Numbered from the stretch's first letter, positions 11,096 to 21,777 are shown. The stretch: DNA of 22,524 nucleotides from Haplosporangium gracile (GCA_015499985.1 JAAAUF010000687.1:1-22524), one strand, 5' to 3'. Notes: generated by a model from the letters alone, not told the origin. Translations and numbers: made by a program.

Positions 11096-11128
11096 AGCAT
11101 TTTTCGCGTATAGCTTAGCGCGAATGCT
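11096..11128. repeat. 10-bp hairpin with a 3-nt T bulge
   Basis: AGCATT plus CGCG on the left arm (with TTT bulged out between them) is complementary to CGCGAATGCT on the right arm around a 10-nt loop. It lies in the T-tract desert, away from any gene. Confidence 0.6.
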
Positions 11129-14070
11129 ATTGCGCATTTCACATGAAATATTTTATTTCGGCCGCTAAACCCCGATTAGCCAGCTATTCACGACTACGTT
11201 TTTGTTCCAAACCCATGCAAACCCTGGATTAGCGGTTAATTTTTGAACTCATTTTGGTTGAAGGATACAATAACATTAGCGCGCCTTTGGGATATATAAG
11301 AGGAACATGACTGATATGCGAAAAAGAAATAAGTTGCAGGTCTTTTTTTACGATCGCCTGCATGGAATCTGGAGCAGCGTGAGCCCATCAGCAGAATGCC
11401 TTCAGTACGCCTGGTGTAATATCCCTTTCTTTTCTCATGCCTCAGTGCCAGCGTTTCCATTGTTGTAGTTCTCATTTCATGTTACTAAGTGCGATCGACA
11501 GCATTTCTTTTTCACGCTCGGGAAAAAAACGGGATTCTTTCTTTTATAGGACTTTTCGCCCTTACTGCTTTGGCCATTAACTCTTCTATGCTTTATTTCT
11601 TTATTTGTTATCCTCCTTCACGATTCCTGATCAATATTGGCTTGGATCAACTGGTACATTTTTATTCAAGTGCTCGACAAGTCGTGTTGGAGTTGAGTGG
11701 ACATGTCTTTCGATGAAGAGTAACCTGGATAAGCCAGTCGATATGAATGATGCTTGCTTTTTCTATGTCCTTTTTTTTATATGTTTCTCCGGCTTGAGCA
11801 AAATTAGTCGCCGCATTGGCGTCGCGCGATCGAGTGCGCCTGCACTGACTAGCCACTTCGATATTGACCATTCTTCGGTTCATAGACTACGACGATTTGC
11901 ATGTCTGTTTGGCACACTGTGACTTCAACCGTTTAGTTTTTTTTCAAATACCCGTGCACTTTTTCGCTGAGGTCCTGACTCTCATATCGGATCAAACCGT
12001 CTTGATTGGTTTTTCCAATGCCCATTTTTTGTTTTTTTTTCTTCAAACATGAATGCAGCCAATGTCGGATCACATTCATCTGCCTCGTTTTTCTTTGGAA
12101 TCTAAAGCTAAGATACAACAAAGCGCTACAGTTGATTGTTTGCGTAGCGTGCAAAAAAATTACAAGTGATGCGTATATGCACAGTTCGTACTACTTTCAA
12201 CCTGCCATATCTTCAAGGATACCCTTGAGAGGTGGCGCTGTTTCCATTCGTCTCAATCCTTTCGCGGTTACTTCGAATCCTGTATATTTATCTCTGTTCA
12301 GTGACCACTGGCTGAACTCGCTTCTCAGGAGATTTTTACTAATGTCATTGCGCCCTTCAACTAGTGACATGGCGATCTTGCTTGATGAGATATTCGTGTC
12401 CCTTGAATGATTTTTCTCCTGCCTATGATGATACACAAACGCGCTGGCCTCCCTTACTCTCCAACTTTAAACTCACTAGACACATTTTTTAAATGATCAC
12501 TCTGGTCGCGTCTTTTTTGAATTGCTGGAAGTACCGCACTATGAGATTGTTCACGCGATTTACTCTGCAACCAGCAACACAATCGTATTAAAGTTCTCAG
12601 CAGCTTTTTTTTTTGGCAGATCCCGCTGTGGAAATGAGGATAAAACCATTTTTAAAAGTCAACGATATAATCAAACGTGCCATCTCTTTTAAACACAGGC
12701 GATACTTTGTTCAATCTTGCCTTTTCTCAAATCGTCCCCTATTTCTTTCAATTTTATTTCGTAGTTGACCCTCTGTGCAACTGATAAATACTATCCAACA
12801 AGACAATTTTGGCTAGGCAAAGTTTTCAGTTACCTTTGAAATTTACTCTTTTTTTTCTTCATAACTCGTCCATTCACTCACGGTCTCAATTGGTCGATCT
12901 CGAGCCAACTTCTAGTTCTCTTTGTGCCAAAAAAAAATCAGAGTGATTGAGTTGCCATTCTGACTTGCACGTTTGTCCTTTTTTTGACAATTTTGAATAG
13001 GATGCCGTTGTTGAATGAAATAAAATTAGATTAGGCGATCACTGGAGATAATTAGATGGTATTTTTTTCAGGCAACATGGATATGAGGGACGGCTGAACA
13101 TATCCTTTTCTGGATTGTCGGATGATTGACTTTCAAGCACAAGTGTCCTTCTTGCTGGACTCACTCCAACCTTTACTTTTTTTATGTTCATTTCAGAGAA
13201 TAGTCTCTTGTTTTCAGTCGATCAAGTATACTTTCATTTCCTTATTGCTCTCGAATGACTCAGTACTAGCGAGTAGCGTTGATGACTTTCACCGAAAAAA
13301 AAACAGAAAATAGATTCGCCACTATAACTAGGGCCTCACTTCGCTTCCAGAATTTTCAGAGGATACGGACGACGATTACTTGAAAATTTTCATTCGCGCT
13401 TTGGTAGTGAATTAGCCCGTCAAAATTACAACTCTTATTCTTTATCGTTTTCTTTTTGTATATATAGTGGACGAATGAGTCTGTCGACCCTCCGTCTTTC
13501 TTATTACAACAGTATGCAATTTGGTAAGTAAAGTAAAAGGAATGGCTACTGTAAACTACAAAAATTGTTGGTGTTGCATGTGGTTCTCTCTCGGCTATTT
13601 ACGATACTGTAGGTATTTTATCCCTTGCCTACAAGTCATAAAAATGGATATCCGGCGAGGATGAGAACTCTCCGTTTTTCGTCTTTTAAATCAGTTATAT
13701 TTATTTCAATGTTTTGTAGACTAATTGCCCATGCGATATCGAAACAGGCACCTCCATTCGCTTTACGATAACCTATTCGATTGCTTGGTATCGGTCGCGT
13801 TTTCACGCCTTCGATTTTCTCTCACGGCGGTTTTCATTCCTTTGCCCTTGGTTGCCCTTCTTCTATCATTGGGCTCTTACTATCGCATCTTCCACCCGGC
13901 GTTTGCAACTCGGTTTTACTTACGTATTTCGAAAAAAAATGAAAAAATTTCCAAGACAGGGTCCGTACACCCCTTACGATGACTGACAATAAGCACCGCG
14001 TTGACTCATTCTTTTTTTCATGTACAATACCACGCGTTGATTGATTCGAACGGCGAGAATTATATAGATC

Positions 14071-14125
14071 GGGAAGGAGAGAGAGAGGGAGAGAGAGGAG
14101 AGAGAGGGAGAGAGGAGAGAGGGAA
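14071..14125. repeat. GA-rich microsatellite
   Basis: This is an imperfect GA/GGGA tract of about 55 bp on the + strand. It is all purine, contrasts with the T-rich surroundings, and is able in principle to form triplex DNA. Confidence 0.85.
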
Positions 14126-14451
14126 GGGATGTCCATTTATGTTCTATGAACTTGATTGGTCGAGAGGCGTCAGCAGCCAAGCCATCTCAGACGCCTATAA
14201 CTTGTGGTCTAGATGCACTTTGTTATGAATAGGCTTTAACGCTTTATGGGTTTCTATTCGACGTTCCTGATGGGAAAATAAGGATAACGCCCAGTCATGT
14301 CCAGATTGTTATTTAACGTTATTTTTCCTATGTTATTTATTGACCAGCTATTCGTGGGGGCGAGTGAACATCGTCGCTTTTTAAAAAAAAAAAACTGCGG
14401 GTTTTGAGACGAGAACGTCATAGTCTTACACTTTGAAAAAAAGAACCACGT

Positions 14452-14496
14452 AGCGATCGATACTTTTTAGCGACTTTACGATCGCTCTTTTTTTTT
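14452..14496 (+). other. 8-bp inverted repeat followed by a T9 run
   Basis: AGCGATCG at 14452-14459 and CGATCGCT at 14479-14486 form a perfect stem around a 19-nt loop. They are followed by C and nine T (14488-14496). A stem then a T run is the look of an RNA polymerase III transcript end, but no A/B box or known RNA is recognisable upstream. Confidence 0.35.
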
Positions 14497-15256
14497 CCTA
14501 TAAAATTTGTTTGCAACTAAAACATCCTTTTTTATGATATATGAAAATATCTATATGTACACTCATGAGTAAATGAGTAAATAAAATATAAAGATAGCCA
14601 GGATAACACTAGGTCATCAGGAAACAACATCTTTATAGAAGCGTCGTTCATGACACATTCTTTTCTCGACCTTTTGGGCATGTTGTTGGCTTGTCGCTAT
14701 TGCTGCCGTTTTATGTTGTTGCTGCACTTCTCATTCATTTTGTACCGTTTCTCGTAAACAGGGATACTGGTATCTGAGCTGTATGTTGCCGTCATGCGCT
14801 TTCGAAGGCGATTTAGATGCCACAAAAAAAATTGGCGAGGGATTAGTTCTAGTGCAACAACTCCCTGCCCTGTTGGTTTACAACAGACAAATACAATGAC
14901 AATCGGACAGTATAATCGCGTAAGTACTCCGGCTTTATTATCAGTGTAAATCCACTGTGAATATATGGTTGATAACGAAGAGTATAGGGATCGTCGAAGA
15001 ATGAAAGAGATAAAAAAAAATGGACTCGGTGGGTGAAGGCGTCATATATATGGTGCATTTTACACGAAGCTTGCTGGATGGGATGATGGTTTGGATACGC
15101 ATGACCTTTTTTGTCTGATCATCTTCTCGACGCAAACGACGCGACGATGGGTCGCGTTTGAAATTATTTTTCTGTTTGCGTCCCAGCCTGGTGACTGCCG
15201 TTGTCTAATTTCCGACTGTCCTCGTTGCCACAACAGTATTAATATGTACATTTTCT

Positions 15257-15262
15257 TTTATT
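15257..15262 (-). terminator. Candidate poly(A) signal of the WBP2-like gene
   Basis: On the - strand this reads AATAAA. It lies about 58 nt beyond the stop codon of the WBP2-like gene. Confidence 0.5.
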
Positions 15263-15319
15263 CACTTCTTTACTACAGAAAGTTCCCTTTGCCGCAATAC
15301 CACACCGCCGACATAGTCT

Positions 15320-16490
15320 TTAACGGAGCTCGTCATAGCTTGGTGGCAAGTCCGATGGTGTTGGGACAGGCAAGGGCTGCGGGGGTGGGGGCGCATTGTA
15401 TCCTGAGGCGCCTGTAGTGCTGGACATTGTAGTCGCACTAGGTGTTGATGCTGGTGCCACTGCATATGGTTGGACATGAGGGACTGGCTGAGGAAAGGGT
15501 GCAGAGGCAGTCGAGGTGGGTGCAAATCCTGTTCCTGAGGTTCCTTGACCGGCTGGGAAAGGAGACGAGGTGTAGGTCAAAGTTGGGACGGGTCCCGAGG
15601 GCGGGTTGTACATGGGCAGCTGTTCCAGATGTTCCGGTGCGGCCCCATCCAACTCTGTTTGTTGCACAAAAATATAATAGGACATAGTCATTCTCATTAG
15701 ATCCATTGTATTTGTAGAATTTTCTTTCGACTTCCATGCATGACGTTTTTGGGCGAAAAAGAAAAAAAGAAAAGTGCAAGTCGGCAAACGGCAGAATATC
15801 CTCACGCACCTTGCAAGCGTTCCCTGAGCGATCGATACTGGGATTCGAATTCATGAATGCCTATATGTAGTTTTGTAGGTCACAGGATGTAATGTTGCCA
15901 AAAATACGTCAGTATTGTCGCCCAACTGCACCCCAAGTAGTAGCTCCCCCTCTCATCCCTTTACTAGGGTTCTGCGCCCATTCTTAGATTGACATTGCAG
16001 ATGGAACTTACTTCCACTAGTAAAAGAAATGGCGAGGCGAGCGGGCTGAGCCATTCCGCCTCCAGGAACAGGCATAACCACAGCCTTGAACGTAGCTGCC
16101 GAGAACCAAGGCTGGACCAGCTTACTATCCTGAACTTTGTCGATGGGCAGCGAGGCTGTTGTGAAGTAGGAAGTCGGTGTGGCGGAGATAAAGATGATGC
16201 GCTGATTCGTCAACAGCAAAGTACCGCTCTTCGCCGAGTACGAGCTCCTATTATCAATTTTCAGTCGGGTATAGTGAGGAGGACGTCAACGGTATTAGTT
16301 GCTTTCTCCTTTGGCGTCGTAAGTCTTTGCGAACTTTGTGCCGCAGGGTCACTCACCCTGCACCAGGGTATCCTCCGTTGGAACTGTCGAGTTCGAAGCG
16401 GACTCCATGTTCGCGGAAGAAGACAGTCTCGTTCTGCAGAGGGACGATGTCCTTGCCGTCTGCTGTGAGCATGACCCAGTTGATGGACAT
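15320..16490 (-). CDS. WBP2-like GRAM-domain protein with C-terminal PPxY
   Basis: There are four exons on the - strand: 16490-16357, 16247-16012, 15860-15810 and 15654-15320. All junctions are GT-AG and in phase, giving 251 residues. It starts MSINWVMLTADGKDIVPL, the typical N-terminus of fungal WW-domain-binding-protein-2 relatives. Residues about 15-140 form a GRAM/PH-like domain, including SGTLLLTNQRIIFIS, LVQPWFSAATF and, spanning the short third exon, SGSIHEFESQYRSLRERLQ. The C-terminal 110 residues are Pro/Ser/Thr-rich and disordered, with LPMYNPPSGP near the start and PPSYDELR at the very end. PPSY is a class I WW ligand, so partners are likely WW proteins such as Rsp5/Nedd4-type ubiquitin ligases. 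The function in fungi is not established. It shares a 422-bp upstream region with MAD2. Confidence 0.88.
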
Positions 16491-16912
16491 GGTTGAGCTT
16501 GCTGTAGTGTAATTAGAAAGTGAATGGGAGTGTCGCTTGGCTTTGCTGTGAATGTGTTGGGCTGTTGCGTGTTTGTTGGTTTGTTGGCTAGTAGGTGGAA
16601 AGTAAAGTGAGGAGAAGAGGGCGAACCAGCAGCAAACCACGCGCTTCACAAAAGAAGAAAAAAAAAAGTTGGGTTGGTCAAGAGAAGACAGTCACCTAGA
16701 GGCTTATTATCTGTCGACCTTTTTGGGCGTATTTGCTCGGCACGTTTTTATTCTTCTGGCTCGTCTTCAAACAACAATCTAATCCATCAGGACAAGAACA
16801 GGAACACAGGATACGAACACACTTTCCAAGAACAACAACACAATAGCACCACCTACCATAACCTAGACTCATCGTCACAGTCCACTCTCTCTATACACTC
16901 CAGAGATCAACA
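16491..16912. promoter_or_regulatory. Shared divergent promoter region, WBP2-like gene and MAD2
   Basis: The 422 bp between two start codons pointing apart must hold both promoters and leaders. The left part is pyrimidine-rich on the - strand, the leader style of the WBP2-like gene. The right part is CA/CAA-rich on the + strand, leading into MAD2. I see no clear TATA box. Confidence 0.6.
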
Positions 16913-18335
16913 ATGATGCAACAACAGCAACGGCCGACAAACAGTCGGAATCAGATCACCCTCCGCGGCTCAACAAAGATCATCGTCGAGTTTTTTGGTA
17001 AAGAATGAACGACACAACCAAGAAACGCGCCCAACGACGTCTTCCTCTTTACTCTCTGTCTGGAGGCTACTTTATTGAAGGGATCCCCGCCTCAATGGGC
17101 CATTCGGGAAGCAAACAAATCAATAACTGACCTCTCATTCCCTTACATTCTTCTCGCCTTTTGTAGAATACTGCATTAACAGGTACAACTTTTCCCTCGA
17201 GCCAAACATCAGGGACTATTAGGGCAAACAGGAAACTACAGTCAGTCAGGATAACGCAATACTACCAGGAGGCTGCACACAATCCTGAGACTACATTCGG
17301 GAAAATACATAACAACCAGGAGACATGACAACGGAAACAACCTGTCAACAAATTGACTTTTTATTTACGCGCCTGGGACCTCTTGTTTTGTTCGAGTCAC
17401 TCACCAGTAACCTACCTTTGCGACATAACAACCTAGTCTCCTGTTCCAGAGAGGGCTCTATGCACCAGAGTACTTCAAGATGACCAAGAAATATGGCCTC
17501 AACATGCTCGTCACTAATGATCCTGAAGTCAAGAGCCACATGCGCGAGATCCTCAAGCAGGTCGAAGGTAACAATAACACCAACATCTGTACACCAGGTG
17601 GCCTTGCGCATACCTAGTATGTCCATTGGAGGCTCGTCCGCTTCCCTCAGCACCGATCCTTACCATGTTTTTGTCTCCATATCTAGCATGGCTGATGGCA
17701 TGCAAGGTTGAGAAACTGATCCTCGCCGTCAAGTCAAAAGAGACCATGACAGTTCTGGAACGCTGGCAGTTTGACATTCACAACACCAAGGACCAATCCT
17801 CAACTTTCAGTACTGCCACCACAACTGCTACGAGCACGGACCCATTTTCACGACCATTGGCAGGTGCAGGACAGGACTCGACATCTACAACAACAACCTC
17901 TTCATTACCGTCCTCATCGCCCTCAAAACCAAAACCGGAAAAGACAGAGAAGGAGATTCAGACCGAGATCCAGGCCATTTTGCGACAGATCACTGCCAGT
18001 GTCTCCTTCCTCCCCATGCTCGACGAGAAATGTAAGCAAACACTTTTTTTCAGGTCAAGCTACACTCACTACCTGCTCGGGATCACTTTATCGGCAGAGG
18101 AGAATCTCATACACCGCATAATGACCGATTCAATCAATTCCGTACTTGCAAATGTATGATAGGCACATGGACGATCTTGTGTCAAACGGAAAAGGATGCA
18201 GAGGTACCAGCAACATGGAGCGACGCCGACCCACATCTGGTGCACAATGCAGAGCAAGTCAAGTTGAGATCTTTCAGCACAAACCTCCATAAGATCGATG
18301 CTCTGGTCGCATACCGTCTCAGCGACGATTTTTAG
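16913..18335 (+). CDS. MAD2: Spindle assembly checkpoint HORMA protein Mad2
   Basis: There are five exons: 16913-16997, 17167-17182 (16 nt), 17437-17567, 17687-18031 and 18163-18335, giving 249 residues. The HORMA fold is plain: QITLRGSTKIIVEFFEYCIN (14-33), SLLFQRGLYAPEYF (34-47), KKYGLNMLV, EKLILAVKSKE, LERWQFDI (101-108), ILRQITASVSFLPML (175-189), CTWTILCQTEKD (193-204), then RSFSTNLHKIDALVAYRL, the C-terminal safety-belt region. Mad2 binds Mad1 at unattached kinetochores and Cdc20 to hold back the anaphase-promoting complex. The linker after LERWQFDI is about 40 residues longer than in human Mad2 and is Ser/Thr/Pro-rich. Exon 3 must start after CTAG at 17436; a stronger-looking CCAG at 17449 would lose SLLFQ and break the frame. 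The first of two adjacent ATGs was chosen; the second would also work. Confidence 0.95.
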
Positions 18336-18524
18336 TTTAGCATCAACCATGGAACACACGCAGCCCTGTATATTAAAAATGCAGCTACATTGAAGTCCCA
18401 TTCTTTTGTTTTTATTTTTATTTTACAATTTTCATTTTATATTTTTTTCTATTTTTGAAAATGGTCAAGCTTAATCCACACAAAGACGAGTACCAATCAA
18501 AGAGTTCACAATGTGCAGGGACGC
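18336..18524. other. 189-bp convergent space between MAD2 and the lipase gene
   Basis: Both genes end here. The + strand carries a T-rich stretch at about 18402-18458. On the - strand this gives two AATAAA copies at 18416-18411 and 18422-18417, about 105 nt past the lipase stop, so the lipase 3' UTR probably runs close to or into the MAD2 3' UTR. Confidence 0.6.
18411..18422 (-). terminator. Candidate tandem poly(A) signals of the lipase gene
   Basis: TTTATT occurs twice back to back on the + strand, which is AATAAA twice on the - strand, just downstream of the lipase stop codon and 76-87 nt after the MAD2 stop. Confidence 0.5.
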
Positions 18525-21500
18525 TTAGCTAGCATACACATCAATATCCTCATCCTCGCGTTCATCCATCCCCATCCCCTCGTCTTCCTCCTCATAATCC
18601 CCGTCCTCCTCATAATCATCATCATAGCTCACATCCTCCTCATCCTCATGACGCATCTTGGCCTGCGCAAGGCCATATTCGTCTACAGACCCACGACCAA
18701 GTGCATACCGCAACCCAGGCCAAGAAGCAACCCGCTTCTTACGAACAAACTGGGATTCAGCGCCCATCAAACCATCTCCGCCGCTGCCATCCTTCGAATA
18801 CTGATGCTGGTTGTATCCTTCACCAAATGCCTGCATCCTGGCCTTGACAGTGTTCTCGCTGTCCTCCGAGAGCAACGATCCGCCACCGGACGTTCCTGAA
18901 CCACGAAGACTCCGTCCGTTATGGGCTTTGCGATCTAGCTTCTCCTTGATCTCTGTGCGGCAGAGAGTAATCATCTGTTCAATTTTCATACGGTTTGCGA
19001 TCATGTGCAGCTTGGGGAACGTCTGTTTCTCGCCCACTGTCAAACAATGCTTCATTCGGTCCTCACTTGGATCCGTGAGAAGCTGCAACCAATCCGACAA
19101 TCCTGCTTTTGGCTATTCACAAACAAAAGGTTACAAGGTTTATCTGATTAGCTTTCTACACAAAGCATAAAATCGCGCAAGTAGCAACCGCTTCGATGAT
19201 GGAAAGAAGACTTACAAGGATGGTGACATGGCCATCGAACTTTTGCAGCCAAATCCACGACCAGTCCTGGTTCATGAACTTGGGAAGCAATTCCAGATCA
19301 CGGAGAACCTTGAGCCACTTTGACAAATCCAGCTTCAAGAACTGCTCGATTGAGGCTGCCAAGAATCCACCGCGCCAACCTTCACCGTACAAGTGACTGA
19401 CAGGGCGACCAATACTGCCCCGGGCAGCGTAGAAGAACAAGTGGACGTGAGGGTTGACCTGGGAGACAATGGTGTAGTTCACGTTGAAATGGGTATGCAA
19501 AGCCTAAATAGTCAAAAAGAATTGACGGCGTGTTACATTTCTTGTTCAGAAGACAACAATCAGTTACTCACTATCGAGCCAAACCTAATGACATCATTAC
19601 GCACCTGGAGAGGAATATCGGCACGAAGAGAACCATCCTTGAAACCACGTCCTCCATAGCTAAAGGGCACAAGGGTACCATCAGGGCGCTTGCGCATGAG
19701 AACGACAGCATTGAGGATCCCAGGAATGGCAGCGCTGGCAATGACCGCCGACCAAACAACGCAATCGGGTGTTGTCAGGTAATTGAGTAGCTTTGGTGGC
19801 GAATGGGGGTCGTAGGGAATGACCGAGACGTTGAGGATACGTCCTGTGCGCTCATACGCCTCCAAAAACGTCAAACTGCCCTTGGTGACCCACTGTGCCT
19901 TCCTGGCCCAGTCCTCTGCATCGAATCTCGAGCCCTTCTTCACGACCCGAGGAAGCCAAGTCTAGAAGTAAATATGAACAATGATAGGTATAAGTTAACA
20001 TAAAGGGGTATTTGATCCAAATGAGCTGATAAGTCTAATGACAGCAAAGTACCTATCCAGGTGTACTTACAAAGATGTTATCAGCACAGGCGGTAAATTT
20101 GTGGGCGAGTTCTGGAACAAGAACCTCATTCAACTCCTCATCCGTGCGACAGCAAGTCAGAGCGGCTATCAAATCGAGTAGACACATACATGCCCCATTA
20201 GTCATGAGAAATACAAAAAACGGATACCCCAGAGCCTGGATATTTAAAAAGTGAGCACTCCAAATTACAACACTTCCTTTCCATTCTTACCCATCAAAGC
20301 TCCAGCACTGGTTCCGGTGATAACAGTCGGTAAGATACCCGCCTGGAGAAGTGCGCGAACAACGCCGAGATGGTAATATCCAAATCCTGCTCCTCCCGAG
20401 AGACAAAGGGCCGTTCGTCCATAGTTCTTGTAGATACTTTTCAAGAAACTCCGCTTGTCCTCGTCTGTCAACTTGGCTGACTCGGTAACAAACTGCAATG
20501 ATGTTGTCACTATAGGATGTCGTCATGGAAAAGAAACACATGTCGAGACTAGTTAGATAATAGGGTCGTGGCAACATCAAGGATGCAATGACAACACGAA
20601 AGGCGAGGGTTGGCAAAATTTACCTTCGCGAACGTAGTCCTCAATTGGTTTCTTGGTGCCGTGGTATGTCTGCGAATAGAGGCGAGCATTTTCAACGCCT
20701 CCAAAGTTGGACTTGACAACACCCTGCAAATGGTCCTTAAGCTCCTCGACCCTGTTGCCGTCTCTCGACAGACGCAGGTTCCTGTTGACTCTCGAGAGTA
20801 GGCTGTAGTCGTAATATCCAAAGTCAGGGTCGTTCTTCCACTCGTCCTTCTTCATGTAGGTGTCCAATCGTTGAGCTGCAGCCTTCCATGTGCCATAGGT
20901 TGTGGCATTCCTGAGATCCTTTCGAAGTTGATTGCGCCTTCCACGCCTATCGTTTGTTTACACAGAGCCAAGCACAAGGTTAATTCCATTCCTGTATACG
21001 CTCTTGCACAGAAAACGTCGATTGAATAGTCAATGGCGAAACTTGAAAAGAAAAAAACAAAAAGAACAACTTACCATGTCACAAAATACTCCCACACATT
21101 GACAATTTGGCGGATGCAGACGTACAACCACATCTCCACAGCAATGATGCCAAAGATTAAGGCCTATGCCATTTGAAACGAACGATTGCAACGTACAAGA
21201 AGGAGGGAAGGAAGGGTTAAAAATAAAAACAGGAAAAATAAAAGGGAAAATTGGGAACAAGTCAAAAAAAGTGATGGGGATCGATCACAAAATTCATACA
21301 AAAATGTGGACAAATGACATAGACAAGGGGGAGAGAGAACCATACCATAAGTGGCACTCGAAGTAAAGTGTAGCTGTATCCGTTGTACCGTCTTCGTTGC
21401 GACTTGCGTGTGCGCTTGGTCGGCGTTTGTTGAACGGGGATAAAGTCGGTGACGGCCGAGATGAGTTCTGCTGATGACTCGGAGTGGACACTGTCGTCAA

Positions 21501-21777
21501 GGGCACGGCGGAATGCCTGCATGTGTTCCTCATTGACAAATGTCTGGTCAAACTCGGGGATGAAATCGTGGTTGAGGAGAGTGGGACTTGCTGCCCGAGA
21601 AGAGGAAGCGTTGCTTGAGTTTGAAGGGGACGTTTCACGGTGGTAGTAGCCGTTGTTATTGTTGTTGTTTGTGTGCTGATCCTTTGGAGCACCTTGGCCC
21701 CGTTTCTTGGCTGTAGTTGTGGTGGTCTTTCTTGATCTGCTATTGTCGTTCGACCCGGGTCCTGGTGGTGCTGCCAT
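18525..21777 (-). CDS. Patatin-like triacylglycerol lipase (TGL3/4/5-SDP1 family)
   Basis: There are eight exons on the - strand: 21777-21346, 21163-21075, 20946-20624, 20509-20291, 20165-20071, 19961-19605, 19503-19216 and 19112-18525. All are in phase, giving 796 residues. Residues 1-130 are disordered (poly-Thr, poly-Asn, Ser-rich). A hydrophobic segment at about 138-162 (LLRVPLMALIFGIIAVEMWLYV) is the family's membrane anchor. Residues about 175-280 are the conserved DUF3336-type region (RGRRNQLRKDLRNATTYGTW). The patatin core follows, with oxyanion loop GGAGFG at 320-325, nucleophile elbow GTSAG with Ser349, and DGS with Asp495 as the dyad partner. Then come NVNYTIVSQVNPH and GWRGGFLAASIEQFLKLDL, typical of this family. 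The C-terminus (about 755-796) is strongly acidic. These enzymes cleave triacylglycerol or steryl esters on lipid droplets; some yeast members also acylate lysophospholipids. Which yeast TGL is closest cannot be decided here. Confidence 0.96.

Larger units (their letters stand above)
8099..15319. other. 7.2-kb convergent intergenic desert rich in T tracts
   Basis: The G-beta gene enters from the left and the WBP2-like gene from the right, both by their 3' ends. No frame between them gives a recognisable protein, and the longest frames are compositionally random. The + strand carries many T7-T12 runs spaced by roughly 100-300 bp from about 9.0 to 14.5 kb, clearly more than A runs. It also holds hairpins at 11096-11128 and 14452-14486, a GA-rich tract at 14071-14125 and an isolated TATA/ATG/donor arrangement near 13457-13522. 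No tRNA, snRNA or transposon ends were recognised. Confidence 0.6.

Noticed and set aside
12006..12410. 134-codon + strand open frame in the desert
   Set aside because: It starts in a T-run giving poly-Phe and has no domain-like pattern; best explained by chance.
14663..14678. Resemblance to the 5' region of U2 snRNA (TTCTCGACCTTTTGG)
   Set aside because: Similarity stops after about 15 bases; the branch-point-pairing and Sm-site regions are absent.
15953..16011. Reading WBP2-like exon 2 on into the next bases (HLQCQSKNG...)
   Set aside because: A consensus GTAAGT donor at 16011 and the following exon restore the expected FTSGSIHEFESQYRSLRERL segment, so this is intron.
17250..17275. Possible hidden MAD2 exon (AACGCAATACTACCAG) for the ILYQ motif
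   Set aside because: It has no usable donor, and the motif is fully supplied as SLLFQ when exon 3 starts at 17437.
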